DNA of 64,000 nt. Source: Pseudisothecium myosuroides. Its lineage: Eukaryota; Streptophyta; Bryopsida; Hypnales; Lembophyllaceae. How positions within the stretch are numbered: the first letter of the stretch is position 1; each line of letters begins with the position of its first letter. The position numbers were made by a program, and so were the translations under genes. A model generated the notes under the pieces. It was not told where the DNA came from. It made no database searches and worked only from the letters and a program-made list of their open reading frames with translations. The stretch is taken from assembly GCA_951799445.1 (NCBI GenBank), contig OX637289.1:25234245-25298244 (forward strand), read 5' to 3'. Below are positions 23,960 through 36,691 of this stretch, one piece after another.

Positions 23960-25996
23960 TCTACTACAAAATTGGCAGACATGATTTTTTTGGGTGGAAA
24001 TTAGTATTTCAAATGTTGGACTAATTTAACAATATTACAACTACTGTGATTTTTGTAAATTATTGTCATATACACTAATAGGATAATTATCTATAATTTA
24101 TATTATTAAAAGGATTCTGTATTTTATTTTTTGCCTCTTTTGTTTTCAATATTTAGAGAATTTTTTATGCATCAAAATATGAATTACTTAGATGACAAAT
24201 GTAAATAAGCTATGAATTATTGAAGTTTGAGGTAACTTATTTTGGGGGCAAATTTAACATTAACTAATTTTTTTAAATTGAATTATGGTTGCAAACTCTT
24301 CAATTATACAAGGAATGTAGAATTTTGAAAAAAAATAATTGAAATTGATCCAAAAGGTTTATAATATGGTTACAAGTATTATAGACTAATATGGTTACAA
24401 GCATTGATTCTACAAGGTATTTATTACATTGAAAGTTTTTTTAATTTTGATAAATAGAAGTATCTCTTTAAGAGCTTGTAAATCTTGGACATTAACTTTA
24501 GAGGTTAAAATTACACCTTTTTACAAATTAAAAAATAAATAAAATTATGATTCATAGTGGCCAAAGTTTCAATTGTCTTTATTACCTTGATCCTTGAATA
24601 AATCATGTTGTCTTTGTATTTGTTTCCAAAAAACATTCTTCAAATTTTCTTTGTAACAACAAAGATACAAGTAGTCAATATTTTGTAACTTTTGCTTCAC
24701 TCTTACTTTAGTTAAAATTGTTCATTTTTGCATGTTTTAAGAAGCTAATGAGACTAGAAAAAAATATTTGCATCATAGTGTAGCTCAAAATAACATTTGA
24801 AATCAATATCTTCGCGAAAATTGATTTTTTGATTCCAAAGCAACTTCACATTAGATGTTTTAGGGCTAAATAGAGGAAAGCTTATCCAAATGAATGAAGG
24901 CTTTGAAATTCCAAAAAATTAGGTTCTTTAATGATCAAAAGATAATAAGAACACTTTAAAAAATCAATATAAATGGTTATAGTTTATCCAAAATATTTGT
25001 ATCAATGATTAATAAAAAGACTTTTTCCTTTATTTTTTTGATACATATAGGTCCATCCACACAAACAATTTAGTTGGAAATTTTAGTTGAATAAAAAAAT
25101 TCAACTAATATATATGCAAACACAAGTGAAGTGAGTTTTTATATTTGTAAGCCGTGGTTGAGTTTGAAAACTCAATTATAGATGTCCTCAACTACCAACA
25201 TTCCTCCAAAATACAATGAATTTTTACAATTACAAAAATGATATAATCCAAGCTTTTTCAACATCTGGTGGCTTTTCCTACCTCACCGCTTTCTTCTTTC
25301 CAAAGCTCAATTCCCCACGATGGACTACCCCCCAAATGCAAGATCAAAATTCAAGCTAGAAGTCAACAAAACAACACTTTGTTTTTAAATCATATAATTC
25401 CTTAAAAAATAATGATGTTTCAATCAAATAACTTATGTTCTCTTTCCTAATCACTCAACTACCAAAGTCCAAAATTTCAACAAGAAAGACATATTTTGGG
25501 TGGAGATATTTAGGGTTATTTGAGGAATGTTGCTTTTTGAGGACATCTATAGATAACAAAATGAATTATGTCAGTTGTCATTATTATATTGTAAGATCTA
25601 ATTCACTGAATTAGGTCTCAAAAATGTCATTCAAATTGATCTTGTAGTAGGACCTTCAATTAAAACATGGACCTGCCTAAATTTAAATCAATCGGATTGG
25701 ACTAATTGAATTTGGATTTGTACTCTATTCCCTATATCACGCTTTATTATGAAATTCTAATAAGCAAATGGGCCTAAGTGTGCATACTTTGAACTCAAGC
25801 CCTATTTGGGATTGTTTATATTATGCGTTTTTTCTTGAAGCTTGTTCCATGACTAATTAATGGGATGAAATATGCTTTTCAAAAATACTTGTAATCCACA
25901 CACTAGATGGTTGAACATTGAAGTATTTGCTATTGGAATGTTGAAACCTATTGCGACTTTAAAACAAGAAACTACTCTATAAATTAGGTTACAATG
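23960..25996. other. AT-rich gene desert
   Basis: About 2 kb of very AT-rich DNA without long frames. A loose inverted pair of short blocks around 'ggtggcttttcctacctcacc' lies at about 25268. Nothing else supported. Confidence 0.5.
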
Positions 25997-26241
25997 ATGC
26001 CACATTTAAGTACTTTTGGACTTTTGAAAGTTCAGAATTAATAATGGTCTTCAACAAAAAAAAATTGATCATCAAGAGATAGTGCAAAACAGCAAGAGAT
26101 CTATCCAAAACATCAAGAGATCTATCCAAATATCGAGAGATCTATACAAACATCGTGGGATCCGACGATGTTATCATCGTGAGATCCCACGATGTTTTGT
26201 CCAAAATTCACTGAATAGTCCAAAAGTAGTTAAATGTGGCA
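25997..26241. mobile_element. Family I MITE, copy 1
   Basis: Ends TGCCACATTTAAGTACTTTTGGAC and its near-perfect complement (ending AAATGTGGCA). The interior has four direct copies of 'caagagatctatccaaa' and a strong hairpin at about 26150-26200 (ACATCGTGGGATCC paired with GGATCTCACGATG-like). The relative at 59684-59933 keeps the ends but has a different hairpin sequence (CATCTGGACATCTCC). Confidence 0.8.
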
Positions 26242-27352
26242 TAATGACCATGTAGCCTTTGATTTACTTTTAAATAGGGTATTCAAACTTCCTCAAGGCA
26301 GCTTCTTTCAATGCAAAATTCCTTTTAAATCCAAAACTCATAATTATCCTCATTGACTAAGCTTTAAAATCAAGTATGGAATTGGATAGTTATTTTTCAT
26401 TTTTCAATATATGCACCCTTGATGCAAAATTTCTTTTAAATCTAATTAAAACTCATAATTATTTTCATTGACTAAGCTTTAAAATCAAGTACATGATCAA
26501 ATAGTTTTTCTCCATTTTCTTGTATGTGCACTCCTAATCGACACTATTAGCATCTATGTATACTTATTAATAAATAATACAATTATTTTGATTGGTTCTA
26601 ATTGGCAAGTGACAAAAGATTCTAATGCAATTTAGCATGTATTATTTGGACAATTTATGAATAAATTACTAAAATTAAAATTATTATTTAAAGGTATACC
26701 AAAAATTGACACTAGTCTCTCTTAATATTTTATGTTTTGATTGTGTACATTTTGTATCATTAATATTAGGTTTTGTATTGCTTTTAATTCAAATATAGAC
26801 ATTGCATTTTAGACAATGATGATAATGGGTGCACATACAAGCTTAACTTCTAAATGATTAGAAAGCCCAAAACTTTCTTTTGCATATTTTAGGGAGGTCA
26901 TAGTAAAGTCATTTAAATTTATTTTTTAATGATTTTAGGAGATTGTATATCATGTTATTAGCTTTGTAGTACATTAATTTATACCTAGTTTGACTAAATT
27001 GTTGTTGAAATATAAGGTGAAATGTTTTTTTGGTCTCAATGTACGTAGCTAAAAACAATTTATTTGATGTATTTTAAAAATCCAACCATAATATTATGTA
27101 GCTAACTCATTGAAGTATATTATGTAAAAACTTTAGATAATCCTCACTAATTGTAAATTATTTACCTTGAAATTTTGAAGCAAAGTTTTTTTACATCTCT
27201 TTGGACTTAAATAGTTCATTGTTCAAATTTTCTCTATAAAAATATGTGTCTCAAAACTTCTAAAAGTCAATGACTTAATTTGGGAAGGGATGGATTAAAA
27301 AATTTAAGTATATAAGTTGTCAGCTTGTCCATTTTGAGAACAAAGAGACTAA
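26242..27352. other. AT-rich intergenic
   Basis: A direct duplication of ~120 bases occurs here: 'aaaattccttttaaatccaaaactcataattatcctcattgactaagctttaaaatcaagta' at about 26313-26375 recurs at about 26426-26492. No gene recognised. Confidence 0.5.
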
Positions 27353-27705
27353 GGGCCGCTTTACACATAGAGGCCGGGCCAATTCGTCACCAAGCCAAGT
27401 GCCCAAAATTTCAGCCCATTCTTGGGCTAGAGGCCGGCCTTAACTAATCTGACATTGGCCTCCAGGCCAAGAATTGGCCTCGAATTGGCCTCCCATTTTT
27501 GGTGCACCCAATTCAACAAGCTCGGGCCATGCTCGGGCCATGTCAGATCATCTATTTGAGGAAAAAAAATTCTGACATAGCAAATTGGCCCGGCCTCTTG
27601 GTGTAAAGGGATTGGGGTTGATTTGAGCCTTTCAACCAATCACAAACTCGGATTGTTGGCCTCTGACACACCAAATTGGCCCGGCCTCTAGGTGTAAAGC
27701 GGCCC
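27353..27705. mobile_element. Tourist-like MITE with TAA target duplication (353 bp)
   Basis: Long inverted ends begin GGGCCGCTTTACACATAGAG and end CTCTAGGTGTAAAGCGGCCC, extending some 30 bases. TAA flanks both sides (27350-27352 and 27706-27708). A GGGCC-type end with a TAA duplication is the hallmark of Tourist elements (PIF/Harbinger superfamily). GC-rich for the area ('ggccgggccaatt' repeats). The minus-strand 70-residue frame is not meaningful. Confidence 0.9.
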
Positions 27706-28734
27706 TAAATTAGACATCACTTTGTAGCCACTAATCCAAAATTTATAAAATTTGTCTTGCATTTGAAACAATCCTTGTGTGCATTTATGTACGAAATTCC
27801 AATTGCAGAATTGAAAAATTGAGATCAAAATTGCCCCGCCCAAACTATTGATGAAAGCCCAAAAAACACCTTTTAGTCATTTTGAGGGATTAACTATGAA
27901 GTCATGATTTTTAACAAATAAAATTTTGCTAAAACTAAAATTTGGAAGATTGTTTTTTTCAAAATTTGCTTTTGTGTTCTAAAAATCAAAATTTTGTAGT
28001 CAAGCAATGAATGATGGTTGTTAAAATAGACAAAATTGTTGTTTTTGAATAGATAAAGTACAAATAGGTAGATGAAAAAATGATTTCTATCTAAAATAGC
28101 TCCATGACGTTTTTGTTTGTGGGTTTTGAGATTTTAATATGGATAGACATCTCTCTGCTATAAATGCAATAGTGCACACCACTGACTCCACAACAACCAA
28201 TTTGGAGTAGGTCATTGGTAGTGTAATGTATGTAAGTAAGGAAAAAATGAATAGAATCATCCACTTATTTATGTTCATCCACAAAACTATCTATTAGTAG
28301 TAGATTTCACCCAAATATTGGCGAATCTAGTGTTTTCATAGAATGATTTTGGTGATTTCATCCATTTTTTTATCCATTTTTTTTGTATTAAAGTAGCTAC
28401 ATTCTTCATTTTCTTGGTGTTGCTTCTCAAAAAGTATTTACTCCTACAAACATGGGGCCACAATAAATAGAGCTTTTATTATCAACTACTATAGATTGTA
28501 CTTCATCCCAAGTTTGAAGTGATAAAATGGTGTTGTATTTTGGAGGTTGTTTCTAAGATTGTTGAATTGCCAATAACTATGCAATTGAAGTTATTGCGCA
28601 TCCCAATACTATAATTGTATACATTGTAAGTGTAATACTATTAGAAGTGAGAAGAAAAACTCAATCACTAAATAGTGTTGATTCTTTAAATCATGGGAGC
28701 AACACAAAAACAAAATGATGTCAAATATCGTAAC
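27706..28734. other. AT-rich intergenic
   Basis: No gene, RNA or complete element recognised. Confidence 0.4.
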
Positions 28735-29100
28735 AGCAACTATGTAGTGTGGACCGCATTACATAGAATGAATCGTGTAGTTCCAAAATGAAATACAATA
28801 TTGGTGAAAATTTACCAATCAAAATTTGTCTACTCCCATCCACGAGCGAGAGACTAAAGGACAATAAAGATATCACAAGGGATTTGCCTGTTTGTTTTGT
28901 TTTGTTATTTGTAGCAGTGAGATCTCCAGAATTGTGATTATATCTAACTCGGTTGTATTTTTAGTATTGTTGGAAAGCTCTTTGTGAGGAAGGGTGCATG
29001 AACTTTGTTTTGTGACATTTGGACCTACAATGTGAAAGATACTGAATTTTAAATGTTTTATATATTGAAAAATTAAAAACTACTATTATTTTTTGGGGGT
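28735..29100 (+). repeat. Degenerate second copy of psbX upstream sequence joined to a repeat
   Basis: 28743-28870 aligns with 29850-29960 just upstream of psbX: 'tagtgtggacc', 'gtgtagttccaaaa', 'taccaatca', 'ctccc(a/g)tccac' and 'gcgag' occur in the same order. From about 28885 to 29100 it aligns instead with 54600-54800 ('tttgttttgtt', 'gtgagatct', 'ggacctacaatgtgaaagat'). No psbX coding remnant was found with it. Confidence 0.6.
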
Positions 29101-29426
29101 TGTGGTAATGATGCAAGGTATACTACATAACATTATTAATTAGAGGGATTCATTCCCTGTCAAAGAAGGAATATTTTTCCTCCTAGATGCCCGGGAAGGC
29201 ATTAAGTTATAATCCAGGCATCCAATTGGCTTGGTGGAGGTAACTTTAGTCTGCATGTGATCTCATTAATTAGACCGATCATTCCCTTTTCCTGTTCACG
29301 GCACCTTGTTACTCTTATTATAATACTTTCTCCACACCTTGTAAGTTCCTACGCTGGAGGTTTCTCGCTTTCAAGGGGAGCAAAGGGAATCCCTTGCAAA
29401 AAATAACAATGTTATATAGTAGTAGA

Positions 29427-29844
29427 GGTAGTCACACCTTCTTTGCACCCACCCGAAATTTGAAGAATGGAGCCATAGTGAGTTACGATTGGTTGACCGA
29501 TGAAAGAATTATATTGTTTTTGCGAAGCCTTTGCGCCGTTCAATATTCTCCTGCGGAAGTGAGTAATGGGCATGGTGAAGCCTTTGTGAGTAAATGTTTT
29601 CGTTTGGCACTCCTTGTTAAATATGTTATACGCTCCCTGCTTCTGTTGCGCTACTTGTGACACCTGCGATTCTGCAAGCTGGCTTGCGTGTTTTTAGTTC
29701 AAGTGGAACAATTCTTTAGCGAAATCCTCGAAACCACACAAAATGTGGGTCATGCCTTCTTCAGAAATTCTGGGTCCTGATTGGCTACGTTGTTGCTCAT
29801 TCTTCAGCAAAATCTTGTTTTCGGAGAAGGTGTAACTAACTACC
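29427..29844. mobile_element. GGTAGTCACAMCTTCT-ended element, copy 2, upstream of psbX
   Basis: Left end GGTAGTCACACCTTCT and right end AGAAGGTGTAACTAACTACC, related to the 23709-23959 element but 418 bases long. It ends only ~600 bases before the psbX ATG. Its 88-residue frame (29394-29660) has no recognisable motif. Confidence 0.65.
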
Positions 29845-30461
29845 CCTATTTAGTGTGGACCACACTAAATAAAAAAGAATGAAGAGTGTAGTTCCAAAAC
29901 GACTGCCAAAATGTACCAATCACAATCACAATTGAGCTGCTCCCGTCCACGGGCGAGCCAGCCAGCGATCGATCCAAGGACCCCACAAAGATAGCGGGGC
30001 CGGGAGGGGGGGCCGAGGATAACACACGACGCTCCCATCCGCAATCCCCCTTCCCAACTGGCTGAGACCACCCGCCAACACGCTCGTGGAACCCCCATGC
30101 ACCAATCCCCGCCCGCCCTCCCCTGCACCGGATCAATTACGCTCCCCGCCCAGCAATCACACCCACCGCGTTCCCTTCCCAGTTCCCCACCACCCTTCCT
30201 CCGCTTGCCCTTCAATCTTTTGATCCCCTCATCCATCTCGCGGTTGGCTGGTCCGTCGATTGGGAACTCCGTTTCATAAATCCTTCTCGGAATTTGCCCG
30301 TCTGTGGCTAAGCTTATGTCCGTCGTGTGCCATTCTTCGCACCACCAAAACAAACAACTCAAGGTACAAGGTTACGAAGCACACATTCTTCACACTCTGG
30401 TTAGTGATTGTTTGTGGTGTTGGAGGACGTTTTGTGGAAGGAAGGAGTCTTGTCTGTAGCG
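29845..30461 (+). promoter_or_regulatory. psbX promoter and 5' leader region
   Basis: GC-rich compared with the surroundings, especially 29930-30260, as is common for the 5' end of an active plant gene. I see no clean TATA box. The overlapping frames on both strands come from the high G+C and are ignored. Confidence 0.5.
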
Positions 30462-32081
30462 ATGGCGTGCGCAGCTATGACGTCGACCACTGCTGTGGCC
30501 GCTTTGGCCTCTTGTGGAGTCGCGGCCAAGGCAACCGGGGGGAATAGTAAGGGAGTTCTGCTCATGTCGAGGAAGCAGCAGCAGGTGGCGCTCGGGGTGT
30601 CCAACGGCAGCCGCGTCTCCATGAGGTACGTGATTGTGATGTGATTTCTCTCTGTTTTTGCCTTGTTGCTGATTTGTGGAGGTAGATGATGATTTGTGGA
30701 GGTAGATGATAGAAGTGAGTGATCGGTTTGTGGTGGAGTTAGGAAATGCGAGTGGCTTTTGGCTTCTTGATTTCGTAGTTGTTTCATCCTTTGAGGGAGG
30801 ATGAGTTTAGTAGTTCTAATCGGTTTGATGTGGAGTTGAGAAATGCGCGTGGTTTGGCTTCTTGATTTTTTAGATGTTTTCTGGGAGATAGGATGTGTTT
30901 GGTAGTGGTAATCGGTTTGTAGTGGAGGTGATTGTGATTCTCTCTGTTTATTTTGTTGCTGATTTGTGGAGGTAGGTGATAGGGAGGGAGTGATCGGTTT
31001 TGGGTGGAGTTAGGAAACGCGAATGGCTTTGGTTTCATGATTTCGTAGTTGTTCTGAGAGAGGATGAGTTTGGAAGTTGGAATCGGTTTGATGTGGAGTT
31101 GAGGAATGCGCGTGGTTTGGTTTCTTGATTTTTTAGATGTTTTCTTGGAGAGAGGATGTGTTCTGAGAGAGGATGAGTTTGGAAGTTGGAATCGGTTTGA
31201 TGTGGAGTTGAGGAATGCGCGTGGTTTGGTTTCTTGATTTTTTAGATGTTTTCTTGGAGAGAGGATGTGTTTGGGAGTGGTAATCGGTTTGTAGTGGAGT
31301 TGAGAAATGCGGTGAGTGGCTTCGTCAATGCAGAACTGTGTAATGCGAGGAGGATTTGACTGTTTAGGATGTGCTGTGTTGCGTGGTTCGCCGTCGCTAT
31401 TTTGCATGCGGTTTAGTCTCTTTGGTCAATTTAAAGCGTATGTGAACCGCCGGATAGTAATCATTTGACATTTGAGCTCCTTCGAGGAATAGTAGAGTAA
31501 TTTTAGTTGCAGCCGTGAACAGAGCATTCGTTCATATGCAAGCTCGTGCTGTAGATGGTTTTCTTTCCTTTAGCTATGGCGACAATCTTGATCTCAATTT
31601 TCGACTTCGTACTTGCTGGAGGAGATCTCTCGCGCGATCTTGTAGCGCCATTTAAGCTTTGAGCTCTCTTCGTGTGCATGCCTGTCGTTCGTATGGCTAT
31701 GGCTATGGCCACAATCTTGATGTCAAATTTCGACTTAGTATTTGCTCTCGGAATTCTCTCTAGCGACCTTGCAAATTTTATAAGTTTTGGAGTTCTGTTC
31801 TTGTTTTAACGATAGTGGAATCTTAAGATATTAATTTACCTCTGACAGCAATCTTGTGGCATTCTGACAGTGCTACTAAGGAACACAACGTCGTCGGCCT
31901 CACCGGTCTGGCACTTGTCGCCGCTTCCGTGGTGCCCGAGATCGCCGAAGCAGCGCAACCCGGCGTGTCCGACTCGCTCCGCAACCTGCTTCTGAGCGTC
32001 GTCGCCGGAGGAGTGGTGGTGACCGTCTTAGGGGTGGCCGTGGCCGGAGTTTCCACCTTCGACCCCGTCTCCAGGCGGTGA
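30462..32081 (+). CDS. psbX: Photosystem II reaction centre protein X, nuclear-encoded
   Basis: Exon 1 is 30462-30625 and exon 2 is 31871-32081, joined in phase 2 (GTACGT donor; CTGACAG acceptor), giving 124 residues. Residues 1 to about 55 ([19 protein letters not shown]...) form a Ser/Ala-rich stromal transit peptide. Then comes a hydrophobic thylakoid-transfer stretch ([20 protein letters not shown]) with a likely Ala-X-Ala cleavage just before QPG. The mature ~44-residue protein [15 protein letters not shown]...[11 protein letters not shown] has one transmembrane helix and the conserved FDPV near its end, which defines plant PsbX. It is a small single-span subunit of the PSII core near cytochrome b559 that influences plastoquinone turnover. 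The start is the first ATG, in context GCGATGGCG. An upstream CAG|C acceptor 18 bases earlier would lead to a stop (TGA), so the second acceptor is used. The intron (1245 bases) is full of tandem repeats. Confidence 0.95.
30640..31740. repeat. Tandem repeats in the psbX intron
   Basis: Diverged units of roughly 80-110 bases share 'atcggttt(g/t)', 'tggagttgagaaatgcgcg' and 'tggtttcttgatttt' blocks from 30690 to 31320. Two adjacent 109-base units, 31052-31160 and 31161-31269, are identical, so this duplication is recent. A different, older pair lies at about 31560-31640 and 31690-31770 ('tatggc(g/c)acaatcttgat'). Confidence 0.85.
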
Positions 32082-33408
32082 AAGCATCACATCCCATCAA
32101 GGTGTGATCAGAGTAAATTATTGTCAGTATGTGAAGCATAGTAATCTGTATAGTGCGCTTCGATTGGAATCATCTCAAAGTGTTCGGTTTATCATCATCC
32201 TCGGTGATAAGATTATTGTCATCGCGAGATTCTCTTGATCGTCCTTGCAGTTGTATTTTTCGTTGTTTGCGACATGCTTCCCCGGTTTTCTTGCAACCCT
32301 CGCATGTGTTTATACAACCGCGTGCGAATTTTCTATCCGTCGTTGCAGTGGTGTGATCAATTGCGAGCTGCGCGTATCAGTGTGTATATCAGGGGGGTTA
32401 TGATATCAGTTAACGGTTTGCAGATATCATGCTTTTTCTGTACTGATAATTTTGAAAGTATTTAACACCTAGATGATAAATTTACTGGAAGTGTAGAGAT
32501 CTCTATCCCTTGCTGTGATCTCAGGACAATTGAGAGGGAAAGTAAGATTTGGTCTACGGTAGTCCTCATTTCAGTGATCATGGTAGGGTATGTTGCCTAA
32601 TTGTATACATGAATTGCACACCCTGGTTTGTCACCATTGCCCGGGGAATCTACATTTCCATGAGTCTCGCCATATATCCTGCACGTCTAAATGCGCAAAG
32701 CATTTACGCAAATTGCAAGTACTTAGGGTACGACAAATTGATGCGCTGTTTCGAGCTCCTAGGAATTCTCCGATGTAGAGTTTATTTTGTCCCAACGGCA
32801 CAGCCTAGCAGACTTCTAGCGGCCGTGGAGACCAACATACTCTATTATGTGGATATGTGGACAGGTGCTTCGAACAGAAATCAATTCGGATTGGTGACTG
32901 TGGCAGTCCGTGAGAGAAGCAAAGCCCATCTGTAAACAAGGAAATTACTGGAAGGTGGTAAAGGTCTGAGACAGGCTGATTAGTTCACGAAGGGTTTTTC
33001 ATGGTCTACGAAGAAATAATGGTAGTGTTAGCGCGAACGCAGTACAGATTACACTCTGTGCTGTCCAAACACAGAGCTTATGTCTTCATTGCAGAGATTC
33101 ATCAATGACAATCCAATCTCTTGGTTCTCGGTTGGTCCTTTTCAATTCCTTCTTGGACAATTTCGATGGCACCTAATAGGATGGCTTACCTTTATCCCTA
33201 AGCAGCCTGTTTATACAAAGTAGCATAATGATTGATTTGAGAAGTTCTGCACCATATTGGTCTGCGGGTGTAGCTACAGAGGTGCTAGGCGAAGTAATTG
33301 CAATTCTAACAAGATTCTGCTAAGCATTCAGGTTACGATGCATCTTCAATGCCCATAACTTGGTATTAATGTGTATATGGTATGAGTATCAAAATTGGTG
33401 TATTCGGT
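32082..33408. other. psbX 3' flank and intergenic sequence
   Basis: Moderate G+C through about 33350. The 128-residue frame at 32549-32935 has no domain I recognise and no splice support; I do not call it. The polyadenylation site of psbX is presumably within the first few hundred bases. Confidence 0.4.
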
Positions 33409-34745
33409 ATAAGGTAGGAGATCCTATTTATGCCAGAATATCTCAATGCTGTATAGTGGGGTACCATTCAAAATGGCGTTTTTGCATTTGCAAGGAAGGA
33501 AATTTCACATCTGCCAACTTTGACAGCCTCTCGGGGGCTGACAAATTTCTTTTTTACCATGAAATTTTTGTCATGGGAACATCTTTATGTTAATAACATA
33601 TTTACCAAATTTCAAGGTCAAAAGATTCACCAAAAAATAGATATTCAAAGTCTACCAACATGTGTAGCAGTGAGAAAATTTTCATTGCCGCCAACTTAGA
33701 TACCCTTCCAAGGGCTGAAATATTTTTTTCTACCATGAAATTTTTGGCATGAGATCATCTCTATGTTGATAATATGTGTGCAAAATTTCAAGGTCAAAAG
33801 ATTTACACAAAAAAAGATATTTGAAATCTACCAAAATGTGTAGTTGTGAGAAATAGTTTCACTACTACCAACTTTGACACTCTTCCAAGGGTTGAAAAAT
33901 TATTTATTTACCATGAAAATTTTATTATGGAATCATCTATATGTTAATAACATGCATGCCAAATTTCAAGGTCAAAATATTCATTAAAAAAAAGATATTC
34001 AAAATTTGCCAACATGATAGCTGTGAGAAAAATTTCACTACTGCCAACTTTGACACTATCCCAAGGGCTGGAAAAAAAACATTTTATCATGAAATTTTTG
34101 GCATGAGATCATATCTATATTGATAACAAGTGTGACAAATTTCAAGATCAAAAGATTTACCCAAAAAAAGATATGTTAATTCTATCAACATGTGTAGTTG
34201 TGAGAATGACTATTTACATCCATGTGAAAATTCACCCATAAAATGACACTATCCCAAGGGCTGAAAAAGTCATTGTCACAACTACACATGTTGGTAGATT
34301 TCAAATATCTTTTTGTGTAAATCTTTTGACCTTGAAATTTTACACACATATTATCAACATAGTGATGATCTCATGCCAAAAATTTCATGGTAGAAAAAAA
34401 TATTTCAGCCCTCGGGAGAGTATCTAAGTTGGCGGCAATGAAATTTTTTTCACTGCTACACATGTTGGTAGACTTTGAATATCTTTTTTTTGGTGAATCT
34501 TTTGACCTTGAAATTTGGTAAACATGTTATTAACATAAAGATGTTCCTATGACAAAAATTTCATGGTAAAGAAGCAATTTTTCAGCCCCCGAGAGACTGT
34601 CAAAGTTGGTAGATGTGAAATTTCCTTCCTTGCGAATGCAAAAACGCCATTTTGAATGGTACCCTTATGTACATTCTATACTTTCAAATTTCCGCCGATG
34701 ATACATATTGGCCAATGAAGTGGCACAAATAGGGTCTCTGTTTTT
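33409..34745. mobile_element. Large foldback element built of ~177-base units
   Basis: The left arm has four direct copies of a unit; the block beginning CCAACTTTGACA recurs at 33514, 33691, 33868 and 34044 (spacing 176-177). Each copy also carries 'accatgaaatttttggcatg' and 'aaatttcaaggtcaaaagat'. The right arm (about 34268-34680) has two inverted copies, so the arms pair around a ~57-base loop near 34240. The left end TAAGGTAGGAGATCCTATTT matches family A termini. The right end has the complementary 'aaatagggtctctg' but lacks the outermost bases. Confidence 0.85.
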
Positions 34746-35591
34746 AGATATGATAAAGGTCTTCCATGTAAAATGCTATTTGAAGAGTCATTTTGAATAT
34801 TCCAATTTTGTTTATGATAATGAAAGAGGAATGTTCACACATCTTACTTCGTAGAATCTACATTCACTAGGACAAATGCAAATTTGAAATTGTAGGGAAC
34901 TACGTTATTTCTACATGTTAAAAATAATATATTTATCATTCATAAATAGAACGCACTAGAAATAATAGAAGTCATTGGGAAACAGCAAGATTAAAAAACA
35001 AAATCAAGCTCAAGTATGTTTGTGTCCTTTTATTACAATTTATGATTGAAAATAATTCATCTTCTTTTGGATCTTCATAGTGCTCTGAATATTTGATGAC
35101 TGAATGAGCAATTATGAGCAAATGTGTGATTGGTAGAATATAAACATTGTAGGAATAGAATATTGGTTCTCATTCATTGTAATGTGTGTGAGTGGTATAT
35201 GTTAAGATAAAATTAGTTAATATGGATAGCATTAGTACATGTTCAAGATAAGATAAGAAGAATTAACACGAGTCATAGTGGTAATATATTAACTGTAAGA
35301 TAGGATGAATTAACAATTGTTTTACAATAGCCTCAGTAGTCTCCAATTTATGTCTTCTCTCAATTAAATTGTTTCTAGAGAGAGCCTTGAAGATGTTTCT
35401 TCCTAGTTGAGAGGTTCATTTTGACGTACTTTGAATCAAATCATTGAGTTTATTATTGTTATAGAAGAAGTGTGGGTTAGAGCTCATCATTACATTAATA
35501 GAAATTGAAAGTGGAATTTAAAAGCTTTAGTTTATAATTTTGGCTTCAAAAAGTGGCTCAAAGGAATTGACCATAAAGACCTAATTAATTA
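34746..35591. other. AT-rich intergenic
   Basis: No gene or complete element recognised. Confidence 0.4.
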
Positions 35592-36119
35592 CTCCCTCCG
35601 TCCCAAAATGATCTTTGTGTTGTATTTTGTAACCTTGCAAATTGGTTAAATTTGGCACTAATTGCTATTTGGGACCAAAAAAACAACTCCAAGTAGTAGT
35701 TTTCCCTCCATTTATGAAATCATTAGTCAAAAGACAAATGAAATGATTAATGAGGTCAATGAACATTGTTCGTTCTTATTTTTGCATCTCTTTGAATATT
35801 GCCCATTTGAAGGAGATGAAGCTTTGGGAACTAGAACAAAGGGCCACACATGGTCTTGGGCATATACTAAATGCCTACAAAATGATGACCTCACACTCAA
35901 CAATTAATTGATCACTGGTGAATTTTGAAAATGCCCCCAAAATTCTACTTTTCAATATTCCAAAACTACATTTTGAAAAGGGCTTTGAAATTCAAAGTTT
36001 TTAGAATGCTAGGAATACACCAAACTCTACTTATAGCAAAATGGATTTTTAAAATGTTATTTTTTGGCTTAATTTGGAATATTTTGTCCAACAAGAAGAT
36101 CATTTTGGGACGGAGGTAG
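35592..36119. mobile_element. Stowaway-type element (528 bp)
   Basis: Ends CTCCCTCCGTCCCAAAATGATC and GATCATTTTGGGACGGAGGTAG are near-perfect inverted repeats of ~20 bases, flanked by TA (35590-35591, 36120-36121). A relative in opposite orientation lies at 46782-47352, sharing internal 'catttgtcttttg' and 'ggagatgaagct' blocks. The 81-residue frame inside is not shared intact, so I treat it as non-coding. Confidence 0.88.
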
Positions 36120-36325
36120 TAACTTTTAAACATAGTGTCAACAATGAGTATGAGGAGGAATACAATGACAAATGTTCAACAATCAGAGCAACTTGCATAT
36201 CAAACCCTCAAAGAAGCTTTGGCAAAAAATAGCAAAAAAAATTGACACATATCTATTTTTTTTTAAAAATAATTATTCAAATCTATCTAATAACGTAGGA
36301 TGGATATTTGTTGTTGTTTGAGTTG

Positions 36326-36330
<5 letters not shown>

Positions 36331-36373
<43 letters not shown>
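36331..36373. repeat. (TA)n microsatellite
   Basis: About 21 uninterrupted TA dinucleotides. Confidence 0.95.
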
Positions 36374-36376
<3 letters not shown>

Positions 36377-36691
36377 GGCTGAACAAATTTACAATAGAGT
36401 GTCAAATTAAATATATTTTAATACATATTTTGGTAGAAATAATTTTTGAAAGAAGAAGACACGTTATAGTTGGTTAAAGCAAAATTATATAGCTTTCCAT
36501 TACTGTCCTTATGAATGGACTAATTTTTGTCTCTAAGCTAGCTTTTACAGCAGATTCTTTTCATTTTTTGATGTCTAAATTAGAGTTTTCTTTTACCTGT
36601 TTAAAGCACTTTTGAAAGCGCTTTCAAATATAAAAATATGAAGTTCTAATTTTAAAGCTTTGAAAAGTTAAAGTAATATTTGGCGGGGCAA

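Noticed and set aside
30784..31407. 207-codon minus-strand frame with repeated peptides
   Set aside because: It is the antisense of the tandem repeats in the psbX intron; the repeats keep it open.
32549..32935. 128-codon open frame downstream of psbX
   Set aside because: No recognisable domain, no splice context, no homology I can name, and its composition does not resemble coding sequence.
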